This document shows, in pieces, positions 12,491 to 23,100 of a stretch of DNA of 64,000 bases. The DNA lies in contig JAEHOE010000007.1 of NCBI GenBank assembly GCA_016858145.1, forward strand, positions 1,674,001 through 1,738,000. The letters run 5' to 3'. The notes beneath the pieces were generated by a model. It was not told the origin of the DNA. It made no database searches and saw only the letters and a list, made by a program, of their open reading frames with translations. This stretch comes from Edaphochlamys debaryana (lineage: Eukaryota; Chlorophyta; Chlorophyceae; Chlamydomonadales). The translations under genes and the position numbers were made by a program. Position 1 is the first letter of the stretch, and each line of letters starts with the position of its first letter.

Positions 12491-14198
12491 TCAGTGGGCG
12501 CCCTGGAGCATGGCCGAGGCCATGGACGACACAGCCGTTGCCACGGGGCTGGGGTTCATGGCCAGGCCCATGCCCAGCGCCTCACGCACCGCAGCCGCGG
12601 CCGCCGCCAGCGGCGCCGCCACGGCGCTGCGCACGTTGTGCGCCTCCGCGCGCGCCGCCACCACGACCACCACCGCGAGGAGGAGGCGCAGGGCCCAGCG
12701 CGTGGCGGCGGGGCTGCGGGCCGACGCCTGACGCAGCCGGCTGGCGGCCGACAGGACCGCGCACACGGTCCAGGCGGCACCGCGGCCGATGCCCTGGCGC
12801 GCTGCGCGCATGAGCCGCGCCAGGTAACGCCCAGCAATGGTAAGGAACGCGCGCAGCGCGGCGACCCAGAAGGCGCCGGCGGAGTGCGGCAGCGGCCGAG
12901 GCGCCCTGCGCGCGGGGCCCACCGCGCCTGCGCCGGGGGCGGAGCCGGCTGCGGCGGTGGTAGCACTCGGGAAGGCGGGGCCCTGGCCAGCGGCTGCGGC
13001 GGCCGCTACTGCTGCGGCCACGGCCGCGGCGGGGGCCTGCTTGGCCGAGGCCGAGGGGGGCGAGCCGGCCAGGGAGGAGGACCGGGAGCGGCCCGGCGGC
13101 GGCGACATGGGCCAGCGGCCCACCGCCTGCAGCAGGCTCTCCAGCTCCTTCCGAAGCCGAGACACCGCCTCCTCGCACCCCAGCAGCGACCGCGCCGTCA
13201 CCACTCCCCCCGCCTGGCCCGGCTCCCCCGCCACCTTCAGCAGCGACCGCCGGCTGGCGCCGCCCGGCTCCAGCCAGGCCAGCGCGTCGCCCTCCGACTC
13301 CAGTCCCATGCACAGAATGTCCTGCGAGTACAGCCGCGCGAGGGCGAGCCGGTCGTGCACGGTTGCGGCGCCCGCGCCCGCGCCCGCGCCGGGGGAAAGC
13401 GGGCTAGCGTAGGCGATGGAGTAGGCGTGGCAGGCGCAGGGCAGCTCCAGGTCCCCGATGTGGGAGTTGGCGTGGAGCGCGCCGTACTCGGCGTGCTGGT
13501 CGTCGGGGCAGTCGGTCTGGAGGGGGTGGAGCAGGCCGGAGGATTGTTTGGCCTTACAGCTCTGGTCGCGGCGGTGGTGGTTCCAGGGCTGGGGCTGGAG
13601 GATGAGGCCCTTGATGCCCCGCTGCTGCTGCTGGTGCTCCAGCAGGGACACAACGGCAGCCATGTAGCGCTCCACGCGCGCGCGCGCCTCCGCGGCGCGC
13701 CCCGACTCCAGGAGCAGAAGCGCCCTGGGGGTAAGAGCGGGCGGGGTAGGGAAGAGCGGAATGAGGCGCGGTTCTATCGGGCGGGGTGGGCAGGGTCTGC
13801 GGGTTCTGCTCGTGGGGCGTCGGCACCACCGACGGTACCAACCTACCAGGACAGAAACGTGGGAACCGTGAGGCGCTCCATGCCAAGCTCCTCTATTTGC
13901 TTCTCCAGCTCCGCTTGCCTGCGCAAAGGGGAGAGTTCCGGCGAGTCTCGGTGAACATCAGACGAGTCGACCTCGGAACCCTCGTCCGCGGCCCTATCGA
14001 CAGGCGCACCCACCTGCCAGTGAAGAAGTGGGCCTGGAATGACGCCACCAGGGCGCGCTGCAGCAGCGCCGCGGCCGGTCCCCCCGAGCCCATGAGCCGC
14101 TGCACCAGCGGCTGCACAGCGGCGCAGGCCTCGTCATAACGGGATAGAAGAATCAGGTCCTCGACCGTTGACACCGCCCGCTCCTCGGCGGACCACAT
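12491..14198 (-). CDS. Helical-repeat protein, possibly APEM9-like peroxin (tentative)
   Basis: Three exons: 14198-14014, 13918-13847 and 13724-12491, summing to exactly 497 codons (496 aa). The start ATG at 14198-14196 opens an amphipathic helical region (AEERAVSTVEDLILLSRYDE, then AAVQPLVQRLMG) resembling a TPR helix pair. Exon 2 adds a charged helix (ELEKQIEELGMERL), and exon 3 begins with another (ALLLLESGRAAEARARVERY). The middle is Ala/Gly/Ser/Pro-rich. Near the C-terminus there are basic and hydrophobic segments (about residues 390-460), including a run of valines (LLLAVVVVVAARA) that could be a membrane anchor. N-terminal helical repeats with a C-terminal hydrophobic segment recall plant APEM9, the peroxisomal anchor for PEX1/PEX6; this is inference from layout and weak resemblance only. 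It is divergent from the gene at 15173. Its 5' exon is duplicated at 17188-17355. Confidence 0.7.
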
Positions 14199-14637
14199 TG
14201 TGGAGTGCTAGAGAGCACTGTCAGCAACCGACCCTGCCGCGCTGAGCAGGCTGACGTCTCCGCGTGCCTGTGCGGTGTGCCAGGCTGCAGTGGACTCTAC
14301 GGAGCGCTACTAGCCTACGGAGGTCTGATACGGAGCGCGAGCGACGTTATGGCCAACACGATTGAGCTAGAGGCTTGAGCGCGCGCTGACGACCGAGGGT
14401 AGCCGGTGTTGTGGCCACGCACGGAGCGTCTGCTGCTGCGGCTGTGCGAAGCGACACACACGTCTGCAGTTGACGCGGGCCACGCCGGATTAGGTGACGC
14501 CGTCAACGGGGAGGCGGTTTATCGTACAGGTGACGGCGCAGTGGCGGAAAGAGGTGGCTCTGAGGGAGCCCTCCGCCCCTCCTCCCAGCAAACTGCGCAC
14601 CTCTTCAGTCAACCCCATGATATGCCAAATGCCGGCT
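13985..14637 (-). repeat. Segmental duplication, copy 1 (functional gene side)
   Basis: Covers exon 1 of the 12491-14198 gene, its first donor site and about 440 bp upstream. It matches 17140-17748 almost base for base, apart from small indels: about 37 bp upstream (between 14579 and 14616) are missing from the other copy. Confidence 0.85.
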
Positions 14638-15172
14638 TTGGGCATGCGTCACGCCCTGCGCGGAGGAGGCAGGAGGGGTCCGCCAATTTCTGAACAGCGG
14701 CGTGCGGGGCCGAGCGGGGCCAGGCACAAAACCCGCCCGAAACCCGGGCAGTGCACACTGCCTGAAGCCGTGGCCTCCGATCGGATGCAGTTCGTGCTAC
14801 AGGAGCTAACCCCGGTGGCCGCTTCCACATTCCATTGGTTGGAGTGTGCTGGCCTCCGGCGTGGATGGGGGAGATGGATGGAGACAGGTGACTTTCCCGC
14901 CTTAGCTGCAGCGCAGGGACAGCGCTGATCACATGTACCCTGCTGCCTTGCACCTTGCTGGAGCTAGAGCATCGCACGAAGCGACGGCCCGCGATGAGGC
15001 CCATTGCGACCCGACGGCCTTATAGAGCCTGGCGAAACTAATTATACCAGCAAACACATTCGCCACACACAAACGACGCAGGTGCACTCGTATACACGCA
15101 GACGACTCTACAAAGCACGCCGAGCGTAGAAACACAGGCGCCGAGCCTACTTGCTCTTCAAGAGCAGCCAGA
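14199..15172. other. Divergent intergenic/promoter region
   Basis: Lies between the heads of a minus-strand gene (start 14198) and a plus-strand gene (start 15173), so it must contain both promoters. The left 440 bp belong to the duplicated segment. No TATA box or other motif is convincing, and no gene is seen. Confidence 0.5.
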
Positions 15173-16216
15173 ATGTCCCGTAACTACCCTGCCGAGCAGG
15201 TATGGCTCACTGTTGGGACTCACTGCTGGGACTGCTGTGCGGTGTGGGGCCCTGGCTGCCGCTGCGAAGACGCGCATGCAAATGCCATCAGTCGGCGCTT
15301 TCAGCAAGCGCCACTGCCACCTGCTGCGACTGGAACGGGGTGAACCTTGTGTCAGCTGTTGGGCACGAGAGAGGGTGGTCGCGTTCCTCCTCCGCGTTGC
15401 AGTATGCAGCAACGGGTTCGTGCCCCGCTCCACCCAACCCCACCCTGCAGGTTGAGCATGCCTTCAACTCGAAGCGGCTCAAGAACTGGCAGGTGCCTGC
15501 CATGGACAAGAACGACCGTGTGATGACAAGCACAGGAACCCGATTTGGGACGCTGCAGCCAAGGACGGGGCGCACGCAGTTCATTGCGGGCGACAACGGC
15601 CACCTCAACCCAGGTGCGCTCTACCTCCAACAAAGCCGAGCTGCTCGGCTCGTGTAGCCTGCCTGCCACGCAGTACCCTTAACCTGCATCCTTCCGCCTT
15701 ACCACCCCAACCTTGCAGGCATGCCTAAGGTGCCAGGCTCTTCCTTCAACCACCCGCCGAACGTGCCCGTCTTCATGGACACGGCGCCCCGCTGGCCCCA
15801 GGAGAACCCCACCTGGCCTAAGACGCTCAAAGCAACCATGGTGCGCGCCCAGGGGCTGAGCAGGGCTGGAAGGGGGCTCAAGGGGGGAGCTGGAGACAAG
15901 CCTCTGCACCATTATGGCACCACTTTGCCCCGAGTGTTGCTGTTTCGTTCGCTCTCCGGGCATGCATGAGCTCCGACCTCCCGCGCGCAACCCCCCGGCC
16001 CGGGTCAACCCCAGCCTTCCGCTAAGCGCAGCGCTGGCGTATACCGCAAAAGGCTCCCTCCGTTACCTCCCTGCCAAAGCCCTGCTGACCATGACCTGGT
16101 TGCTGCACCTGCAGGGCTACAAGGGCATTGAGACGGACTACCTGCCCGCGTCGACGGTCACGCTAAACGCGGTGGACCTCAAGGGCACAAAGGAGCGCAA
16201 CTACAACTTCCTCTAG
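15173..16216 (+). CDS. Small conserved-looking protein of unknown function (137 aa)
   Basis: Four exons: 15173-15199 (begins ATG TCC CGT AAC TAC), 15451-15613, 15719-15840 and 16115-16216 (TAG). Lengths sum to 414 nt, exactly 138 codons, and every junction has GT...AG. The protein is rich in Pro, Gly, Asn, Trp and Lys, with repeated short motifs such as RFGTLQPR, NPGMPKVPG and RWPQENPTW, and it ends ERNYNFL. It has no signal peptide, membrane span or enzyme motif. Short basic extended proteins of this look are common among ciliary microtubule inner proteins, and the window has other ciliary genes, but that is only a guess. I do not recognise the family. It is flanked on both sides by the duplicated segment from the neighbouring gene. 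Confidence 0.75.
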
Positions 16217-16289
16217 CTCCCCTCAGCTGCATGAGCTGGATCCGAGAGGGGGTAGTGGCGCTAGAGCGTAGCTGAGCTGGAGACCGAGC

Positions 16290-16770
16290 AGCGGCTTGGC
16301 GGCCCTGGTTTGTGGGGGTGCCGTGTGAATTGTACGGTATGTGCTGACCACACTGCTGACCGAATGAGCGATGCGCAAAATGAGGATGGAGGAGATCTTA
16401 GGCTAGTGCGCTGCTGGAATCCTTACATCTATGACGGGTTGACTTGACAATGGAACCTGAGGAGCTATGCTTTACTAACGCTTGGGACACGGGGGAGGGG
16501 AATTATAGCAGGCTGACCGCATTAGGTAGGAGCTGCAGGTAGCAGGAGGTTTCTTAGGCAGGACGCGGGCAGGAAGGTCGTACCGGTTGGCAGGACCACG
16601 TTCAGCAGCCGTGGAGTGCGTAAGCGCGTCCTTGTATGGACGGACGCACGGGCTGCGTCAGGGTGTCATCTCTGGGCCGCACTGATGGTTGCAGGGGGTT
16701 AAGTTGCCGCTGCAAAGCGAGCGTTGTACATAAGCCCTGGCTGTGCTTGCTCCTGACCGCTCTGCTTCTG
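16290..16770 (+). repeat. Dispersed repeat, copy 1
   Basis: Similar over most of its length to 26930-27330. Shared blocks include GTACGGTATGTGCTGA, CACTGCTGACCGAATGA, GGAGGTTTCTTAGGCAGG and TCTCTGGGCCGCACTG. This copy has about 90 bp more in the middle. No coding capacity was seen. It could be part of a non-autonomous transposon or a duplicated 3' region. Confidence 0.75.
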
Positions 16771-17139
16771 CCTCACGCCGTGGCATACCTGTCAAGGGCG
16801 TCAAGGCAAATCGCTGAGCAGTCACAGCGTCTCATACTGGGCGAAGTGAGCAGAGACCTAACCCTGCCGTGGTCAGTCGTACTCGGTGAAAGCCGCCAGG
16901 TGCACATGGCCAAATCCCGCATGCCGTCCTGTGGTGAGAATGGTTGGTAGGAGCAGACGGCCGCCCGGAGGCGGCCATTCTAATGGGCCCAAGGCACTTG
17001 AAGAGGAACGGCGCTCATAAAAGCGTACTCTGACGGCGCCATGGAAGGCCTGTTCCTAGGAGCACCTCCTCTGGGTGGTACGCTGCCCCCCAGGCCCCCA
17101 CGGGCCCCAGCCCCGCTGTTGCACACAACAGTCGGCACC

Positions 17140-17748
17140 CCTGTCAGCTGCCCTATCGACAGACGCACCCACCTGCCAGTGCCTCCTTCAGAAGTGGGCC
17201 TGGAGTGATGCGCGCTGCAGCAGCGCCGCGGCCGGTCCCCCCGAGCCCATGAGCCGCTGCACCAGCGGCTGCACAGCGGCGCAGGCCTCGTCATAACGGG
17301 ATAGAAGAATCAGGTCCTCGACCGTTGACACCGCCCGCTCCTCGGCGCACCACATTCTGGGGCGGGTGCTCTGTCAGCAACCGGCCCTGCCGCGCTGAGC
17401 AGGCTGACGTCTCCGCGTGCCTGTGCGGTGTGCCAGGCTGCAGTGGACTCTACGGAGCGTTACTAGCCTACAGAGGTCTGATACGGAGCGCGAGCGACGT
17501 TATGGCCAACACGATTGAGCTAGAGGCTTGAGCGCGCGCTGACGACCGAGGGTAGCCGGTGTTGTGGCCACGCACGGAGCGTCTGCGGCTGTGCGAAGCG
17601 ACACACACACGTCTGCAGTTGACGCGGGCCACGCCGGATTAGGTGACGCCGTCAACGGGGAGGCGGTTTATCGTACAGGTGACGGCGCAGTGGCGGAAAG
17701 AGGTGGCTCTGAGGGAGCCCTCCGCCCCATGATATGCCAAATGCCGCC
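17140..17748 (-). repeat. Segmental duplication, copy 2 (broken side)
   Basis: Second copy of 13985-14637 in the same orientation. It lacks about 37 bp near its right end and carries small indels in the former exon. Confidence 0.85.
17188..17355 (-). pseudogene. Truncated duplicate of exon 1 of the 12491-14198 gene
   Basis: ATG at 17355-17353 begins the same peptide as the neighbour (AEERAVSTVEDLILLSRYDE, then AAVQPLVQRLMG). A 9-nt deletion removes three codons near the end, and a short inserted or altered segment brings an in-frame TGA at 17190-17188 just before the old splice donor. The result is 55 codons plus stop. No matching downstream exons are present on the minus strand, so it is a gene fragment rather than a paralogue. 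Confidence 0.8.
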
Positions 17749-18725
17749 TCCGAGGCGTCCATCCCGGGGCAATGTTGGTATATATGGCCACTTGGGGACA
17801 TTAAGGGATCAGCCCTGTCAACGCGGTCCTTCGCTGGAAGGCTGGAACGCGCGGTGGGACATGCTGGGACATGTGGGACATGCGTGGCGGCACGGTGCGC
17901 GGTCCAGCATCGCGTGTCCGGGTTCGAGCATCGATCACCACACCGGCAGCCTAGCTACTTACTAGAGAGGCCAGCGTGGCGGCACGGTGCGCGCATACAA
18001 GGGACTTCAGAATGCTGGATGGCGTTCCCCTGCTCGCTCCGCCCCGCGTGCCCCCATCAGGGCATCGCATTCAGCAGAGGCTACTAACGCAGCTGCAAAG
18101 CCGTCCTGTACGTGTTCTAGGTGATCGCATCGAGGTGAAATAGTCAACCGCTCTGCTCACCAGTACTTTCGCCCCCGCCCCCCTCGCTGTAGTATGCGTG
18201 CGCCTCTTCAACTCTGTTCTCCTTTTTCGAACTTGGGGCATGCTCTTGGACCGCAAAACGCGCGTACGGGGCCGAAGCCCGGAACACAGGCTGGCCTCCA
18301 GGTGTCACGGTGATGCAATCCAGTCAATACTGTGCGACTTCTGACAACAGCAACAGCATTTAATGCCATGATGAAGAGGTTGGCAATGCTGTCCGATCGC
18401 GAACGGTAGTTGCACTGCCCCCAGTCCTCGGTGTTTACAATGAAGGACCCCCCTGGGGTCACAGCGCTGAACGCTGGGGCCAAGCGACCCACCTCACGGG
18501 CTTGCCCCCTGCAAGCCAGAACGCAAGTCCCTGTCATAACTTGCACTGACCACACTCAGGTCCCACCTTAGTCCTTGGCACGCAATGACCATGCTCAACG
18601 TGTATCGATGGCCCCTCCTCGGCCGCGCCTCCTACCAGTAACCGTTCACCGTTCATCATGTGCTCACACTGTTGGCCGTACACCTCTCGATCCTGGCTCT
18701 CCCGACCCCACATTCACTCCCACTC

Positions 18726-18917
18726 TGCGGCTCCCTCCCGTTTGTTATGCGCCGCAGAGGACTATGTCCCCTTTCCGCAAGGTGCACATCCCATCAAACG
18801 CCACGTGTAGCTCACCCGGTCCCCGCCCCTGCCCTGCGGCTCCCTCCCGTTTGTTATGCGCCGCCGGGCGAACCCCCCCCCCCCCCTGCGGCTCCCTCCC
18901 GTTTGTTATGCGCCGCA
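18726..18917 (-). repeat. Three 30-31 bp hairpin repeats in LINE 3' UTR (copy A)
   Basis: Units at about 18726-18756, 18835-18864 and 18887-18917. Each is bounded by GCGGC...GCCGC, so the RNA can form a 5-bp stem with a loop containing CATAACAAACGGGAGGGA. The last two are separated by the homopolymer C-run. They are probably recognised by the element's own reverse transcriptase (inference). Confidence 0.8.
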
Positions 18918-18935
18918 GGGTGTGCCCCGCCTCCA

Positions 18936-20149
18936 TCAAGGGGCGTCCGGGCCTGCATACTGCACTGATCCGTCCGCCCTGGCCGCTAGGAAAGGGTGGT
19001 CGGTTGGGACCTCATCCCAGCCCCTGTGCGTGAGCCCAACCTCCGCAAAACACTGCAAACGGCCCTCAAACTCGCCTCGTGCTACTGCTAAAGCCTGTGC
19101 CATCATCAAGGAGTGGTCCTGAGCGTCCCTGTGCGCATACTTGTACCTTCTGGCCCGGTCCATCGCGCATATCGCGGCCAGACACACCACGTCCCACACT
19201 CGCGCATGAATCCCGGTGCCCTCTGGGGGCACAGCAAGCCACACCTCGTGTCGTTTCACCGCCCTGCCAATACCATGACTGAGGCGCATACGAACAGCCA
19301 CAGCGGCTGGACAATACCAGAAATGGTGGAGCCGATCGCCTTGCTCCATGGCCCGCCCACACGGACACCTCGCCACGTTCTCAGTTCCTAACTGGCTCCG
19401 GTGCATGCCAAATCCCGGGAAGCCATCCATCGCCAGCCTCCACAAGGGCTCTTTATTGCCCGGATCCCACTTAATGCCCCACAACCTCGGCCAAACCGCT
19501 TTCAGACTTGCCACTGCTTCTGCTGATGCCGTGTCTGTGCCGTACGCCTCCTGAATGTAAAGTGCATGCTTCCGTGCTAGCTTAACCCGAGCCGGTCCCA
19601 ATTGCAAGTGCGTGGCCAGGCTAACTGTCATCTTTGCCAAGCTGACGTCCTCCCAGCCTATGCCCCTGGCAATGTTCGCCCAAGCCTCTTCTTCCCCTGG
19701 GGCGGCCGCCTGATCGTCCACCCCCCGTGCTGCTTCGGCCCACCCGGCCGGGAGCCGGCTAATAAGCGCGCCCAGGCGCTGTCCCATGTCTAGTCCATTG
19801 CGGAGTGCTTGCGGGAGTGCTCCCACCTGCGTGCCCAAAATGCTCTGTACTACCCTTTCGGTATATGACCTGTTGATCTGGGCCCTCGCCCGTGCGAGAG
19901 CCCGGCCTATGCTGCCCTCCAGCCCGTGCATCCCTCGGATGCGCTCAAGCTCATCTAGGCAGCGGACTGCCGTGCCTACTGCCCGCAGTCCCGGAATCGC
20001 GAACAGATCTGTGAACTCGCCTTCGAGGCCCCAGCTTGGGGCGTTGTTGTCAATGTTCCCCGCGGGCAGGGCTGGGTTGCCCCAAAGCGGTGCATTGTAG
20101 ACCCAGGCTCCGGCTGGCATGGGAGCAATCACTTGGGCCCGGGGCAGCA
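18936..20149 (-). pseudogene. LINE ORF2 C-terminal fragment (copy A)
   Basis: About 400 codons open from the 5' truncation to a stop at 18936. The reverse-transcriptase core is missing. What remains is the post-RT region ending in a Cys/His cluster: CPCGRAMEQGDRLHHFWYC (C-x-C...H-H...C), a zinc-knuckle-like motif typical of LINE C-termini. There is no proper start codon because the element is truncated. I saw two amino-acid differences from copy B over 398 residues. Confidence 0.85.
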
Positions 20150-20190
20150 GCCCCCAGAGGCCGGAAACACGCCGGTTTATGCTTACAGCT

Positions 20191-23100
20191 ATGAGGGCGT
20201 GGTCTGGGGCGTGGGTTTCGCTTTACCTCTGCGCAGCGGGACTCTGCTTGCTTCCAAGCTCCGCCACACCGCTCAAGCTGGCAGAGTGCTTTACCTCGAG
20301 TGACCTCGTCGCCGCAATGTTAGACCAGGAGGTCTCGAACGCTGTTCTGGTGCAAGACATAGTCATGCTCGACTGGGACGCGCGAGCGGCAGTGCGCTCT
20401 GCGAACCTTACCATCTCGGGGCCACACGAGGATCCTGCCATGTGGCCCGTTCTGGACCTCGCTTTCCTGTCCAACAAAGTGAGTCACCGGTGCCGCACGC
20501 AGGGGCCCACGCCCCCCCCCACCCCGCTTGCCCGCCCTGTCCTTCCACTCCGCTACAGCTCCCCGACAACTAGTCCCCTCCCCCTTCATGTTGTGCACAG
20601 CTGGTCCTGGCACCGGGCGTGGCGCTGACGTTCAAGCATGTGACCCTTTTGCGGTGGAGGGCGGGCCCCTACTTCCAATTTCCTGGCATCGACCTCATCG
20701 GAGCCTCTACGGTAGTTCCGCCAGATGACGCCCCTGCGCCTGCGTGGGGACACGTCATCCTCACAGAGATGTGCCTTGTCAACAGTGCGTTGAGGTCACG
20801 GGCGGGGACGGACACGCATATAGTCTCCAGGCACCGGCCTCATGGGGTCTACACATAAAGCTGGTCGCTCGTCGCTTAGTCGCTCAGTGCGCCGGTTGGG
20901 CCGTGATTGTGCGAATCCCCTCTTCCCCTGTATGCAGCTATTTGCCTGGCGCCCTCGGTTATACAGGCTGCAGCTATCAATGTCGCCTGGCCTCCGGCCG
21001 TGCCGGGGCGGCTGGACGTTAAGCCCAACTCCTCACAAGAAGGCTGCGTGGTGCGTGCGGGCTGCGCCTGAGCAATGTGTACTAGCGCCGTGCGTGCCTT
21101 AGTCATGCATGCAGGGCGCCGTAGCCACCTCTCAGGGCGGCCTGCGGCTGTTGACCCCCCCGTGTGCCTATACGGTACCTTTCTGCTGCTGGCCCTGACC
21201 CTGTCGTTTTGCGCCCCTCTCTGTGTGCACCCCGAGCAGGCGGACCCTTCAGCCAAGCCCAGTGTCCGGTGCTATCCGATGGCCAATTGGTGAGACGGGG
21301 CGGACCTGGGCAGGCGCAGGAAGGATCCGCCCCCCTTGCGTGAGCCCTCGCTCGCTGTTGCCGTTGAGTGCTTGAGCGGCCGGTACCGGTATGCATGATG
21401 CCGCGCCCCATGACGGGGCGGACCTGGGCGGTTGTCGTACGTACGTGAGCCGAGCTAGAAGCAGCGTAACCCGCAAATGACTTGATGCCGCGCCCCTGGT
21501 TCGCCGCACATGGTTCCCTGCCGTATCCCCTGCCGTACCCCCCTCTGCGTGTCCCGTACCGTGTTAATCAATCCCTGCCGTCATCCCTCCCCTCTGCGCT
21601 TCGCGCTCCAGGTTTGGGACTTATGCCGTCTACTGCAGTGGGCCCTCTGCGCATGGGCCGGTCAAGCTGGGCTATCTGTGGGAGGGGTACAACATGATCG
21701 TGCGGGTAAGAGCTCTGAGCAGGGCCAGCGGGCGCACCTCTGCTTATGGCATGGCACTGGCGGGGGCGGGGTAGGGCAATGCGCTTAGTGCATAGCCAGC
21801 AAGATTAGAGCTCACGGGAACCCAACATATCGCCTCAGCGCGCCAAACGGCCCCACAAGCTGCGAGCACTCTTGCATCGATGCCTACCCCGTTGCAGTGC
21901 CACCGCATCATCGACGACGAATGCGTGGCTCGCTACGGTTCGCCGCTGGGCTGCTTTTACGCCCTCAATGGCCCTACCAACACAAGCCCCGGTGAGCACT
22001 GGCCTCCCATATGCGCAAAGGTCCCCCCTGTTTGCCCCTCGCGGTCCCCACATGCCCAATGGCCTGACATGGCCTGCCATGCAGCTGGCCCGTCCCAGCG
22101 GATGCAGCGAAGCCTTTGGTGCTTAAAGTACTGATTGCCCCCCTTTGCCCTCTCCTCGCTTGCCCCGGCCTCTCCGTCCGCAGGTTTTGGGAGCAGCCTT
22201 CCGGCACCGGACAACGCTCAGCCGCCACCTCCAGCTACCGGCAGTGCCGACGGCGACAGCGCAGGCCTGCCTTGGGGCCCGATTGTGGGCGGCGTGTTAG
22301 GAGGTGGGTGGGCACGTGCACGTGCAGGGCCTCCGTGTTAAGTTAACGCAGGACTCGGGCCGCATCACAGCACGCATCCCGGGCGGGCATGGTACCGAAG
22401 TGCGAAGTGGCGGCCTGCGTGTGCTCCCCGCTGGTGGCCAGGCTAGCCAGGCGCTGATCAGGGCCCATGCAGCCCATGCAGCCCTAGCTAGAGCGGACGG
22501 TCAGCGCTCTGGGCCCCATTGCCATGAGTAATTTCCGTCACGAGTACTGCCCGCCCCATCCGCCAAACGCATGCAGCCGTCACTGCAGCGCTACTGATGG
22601 GCATGGCCGTGTGGGCACTCCTGCGTGCCATGCGCGCCGGCTGTGTCAGTCGCTTAAAGGACGCGGAGGCCGACGCCAGGTGGGTTCCTCATGCTTCCCG
22701 GCGGCCCGTGTGGTGACGGAAAGGTCAGGGCATTCAACTTGACTAGTCCCATTAAGTCAATGTGGCACTTGCCCTGCTGCGCTCGCTCCTGTCTACTGAC
22801 ATTGGCGGGTTGCTTTCTACCACAGGAGCCCTGATTGCTGCGTCGACATTGAGTCGCCATGTGGCCGTAACAAATGCCGGCCAGCAGAGGCTGGGCCGCC
22901 AGAGGCCTACAATGTGCGTGAAGGTTACAGCATAGCTCGCCTCCAGCAGCCAAATACATTCCTAACTCTGCTCCCGTCCTGCCTGTTTATTTGGCCCTTG
23001 CTTCAACATCACAGATTCAGGCCCCAGCAGTACCGGTATCCACGGCCCACCACAAGCCCGGTGGCTCTCTGCAAGGTGAACTAACGGACGCGCACCAAAC

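Larger units (their letters stand above)
16217..18416. other. Repeat-rich intergenic region, no intact gene
   Basis: Contains the 3' UTR of the 137-aa gene, an interspersed repeat (16290-16770), the broken duplicated exon and its upstream DNA (17140-17748), and a short stretch with the word GTGGCGGCACGGTGCGC twice (about 17884 and 17976) plus GGGACATG repeated three times (about 17855-17885). The right end is the original 5' flank of kinase gene A before LINE insertion. Confidence 0.6.
18425..20149 (-). mobile_element. LINE (non-LTR retrotransposon), 5'-truncated copy A
   Basis: Minus-strand element of 1725 bp, nearly identical to 29365-31087 in the opposite orientation. It is flanked by an 8-bp target-site duplication, GCCCCCAG at 18417-18424 and 20150-20157. 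It encodes only the C-terminal part of a LINE reverse-transcriptase ORF (18936-20149), followed by a 3' UTR with three hairpin repeats. TGTAA lies about 10 nt before the 3' end, as expected for a reverse-transcribed algal mRNA. It sits 33 bp upstream of the ATG of kinase gene A, antisense to it. The C-run near 18872-18885 is 14 long, against 12 in copy B. Confidence 0.92.

Noticed and set aside
12209..13954. 581-codon plus-strand open frame
   Set aside because: Opposite-strand shadow of the minus-strand gene at 12491-14198; Arg/Gly/His-rich with no domain, typical of GC-rich antisense frames.
17920..17950. GGGTTCGAGC word resembling a tRNA B-box
   Set aside because: No A-box, acceptor stem or cloverleaf can be drawn around it.
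18208..18555. A reading frame crossing the LINE A 3' boundary (VTPGGSFIVNTEDWGQCNYR) that looked like a host exon and suggested 3' transduction
   Set aside because: The 8-bp target duplication places the element end exactly inside this frame, and copy B stops at the same base. The upstream part is therefore LINE 3' UTR and the downstream part is flank; the open frame is fortuitous.
18726..18917. CRISPR-like spaced repeats
   Set aside because: Only three units, hairpin-forming, inside a LINE 3' UTR in a eukaryotic genome, and repeated identically in the second LINE copy.
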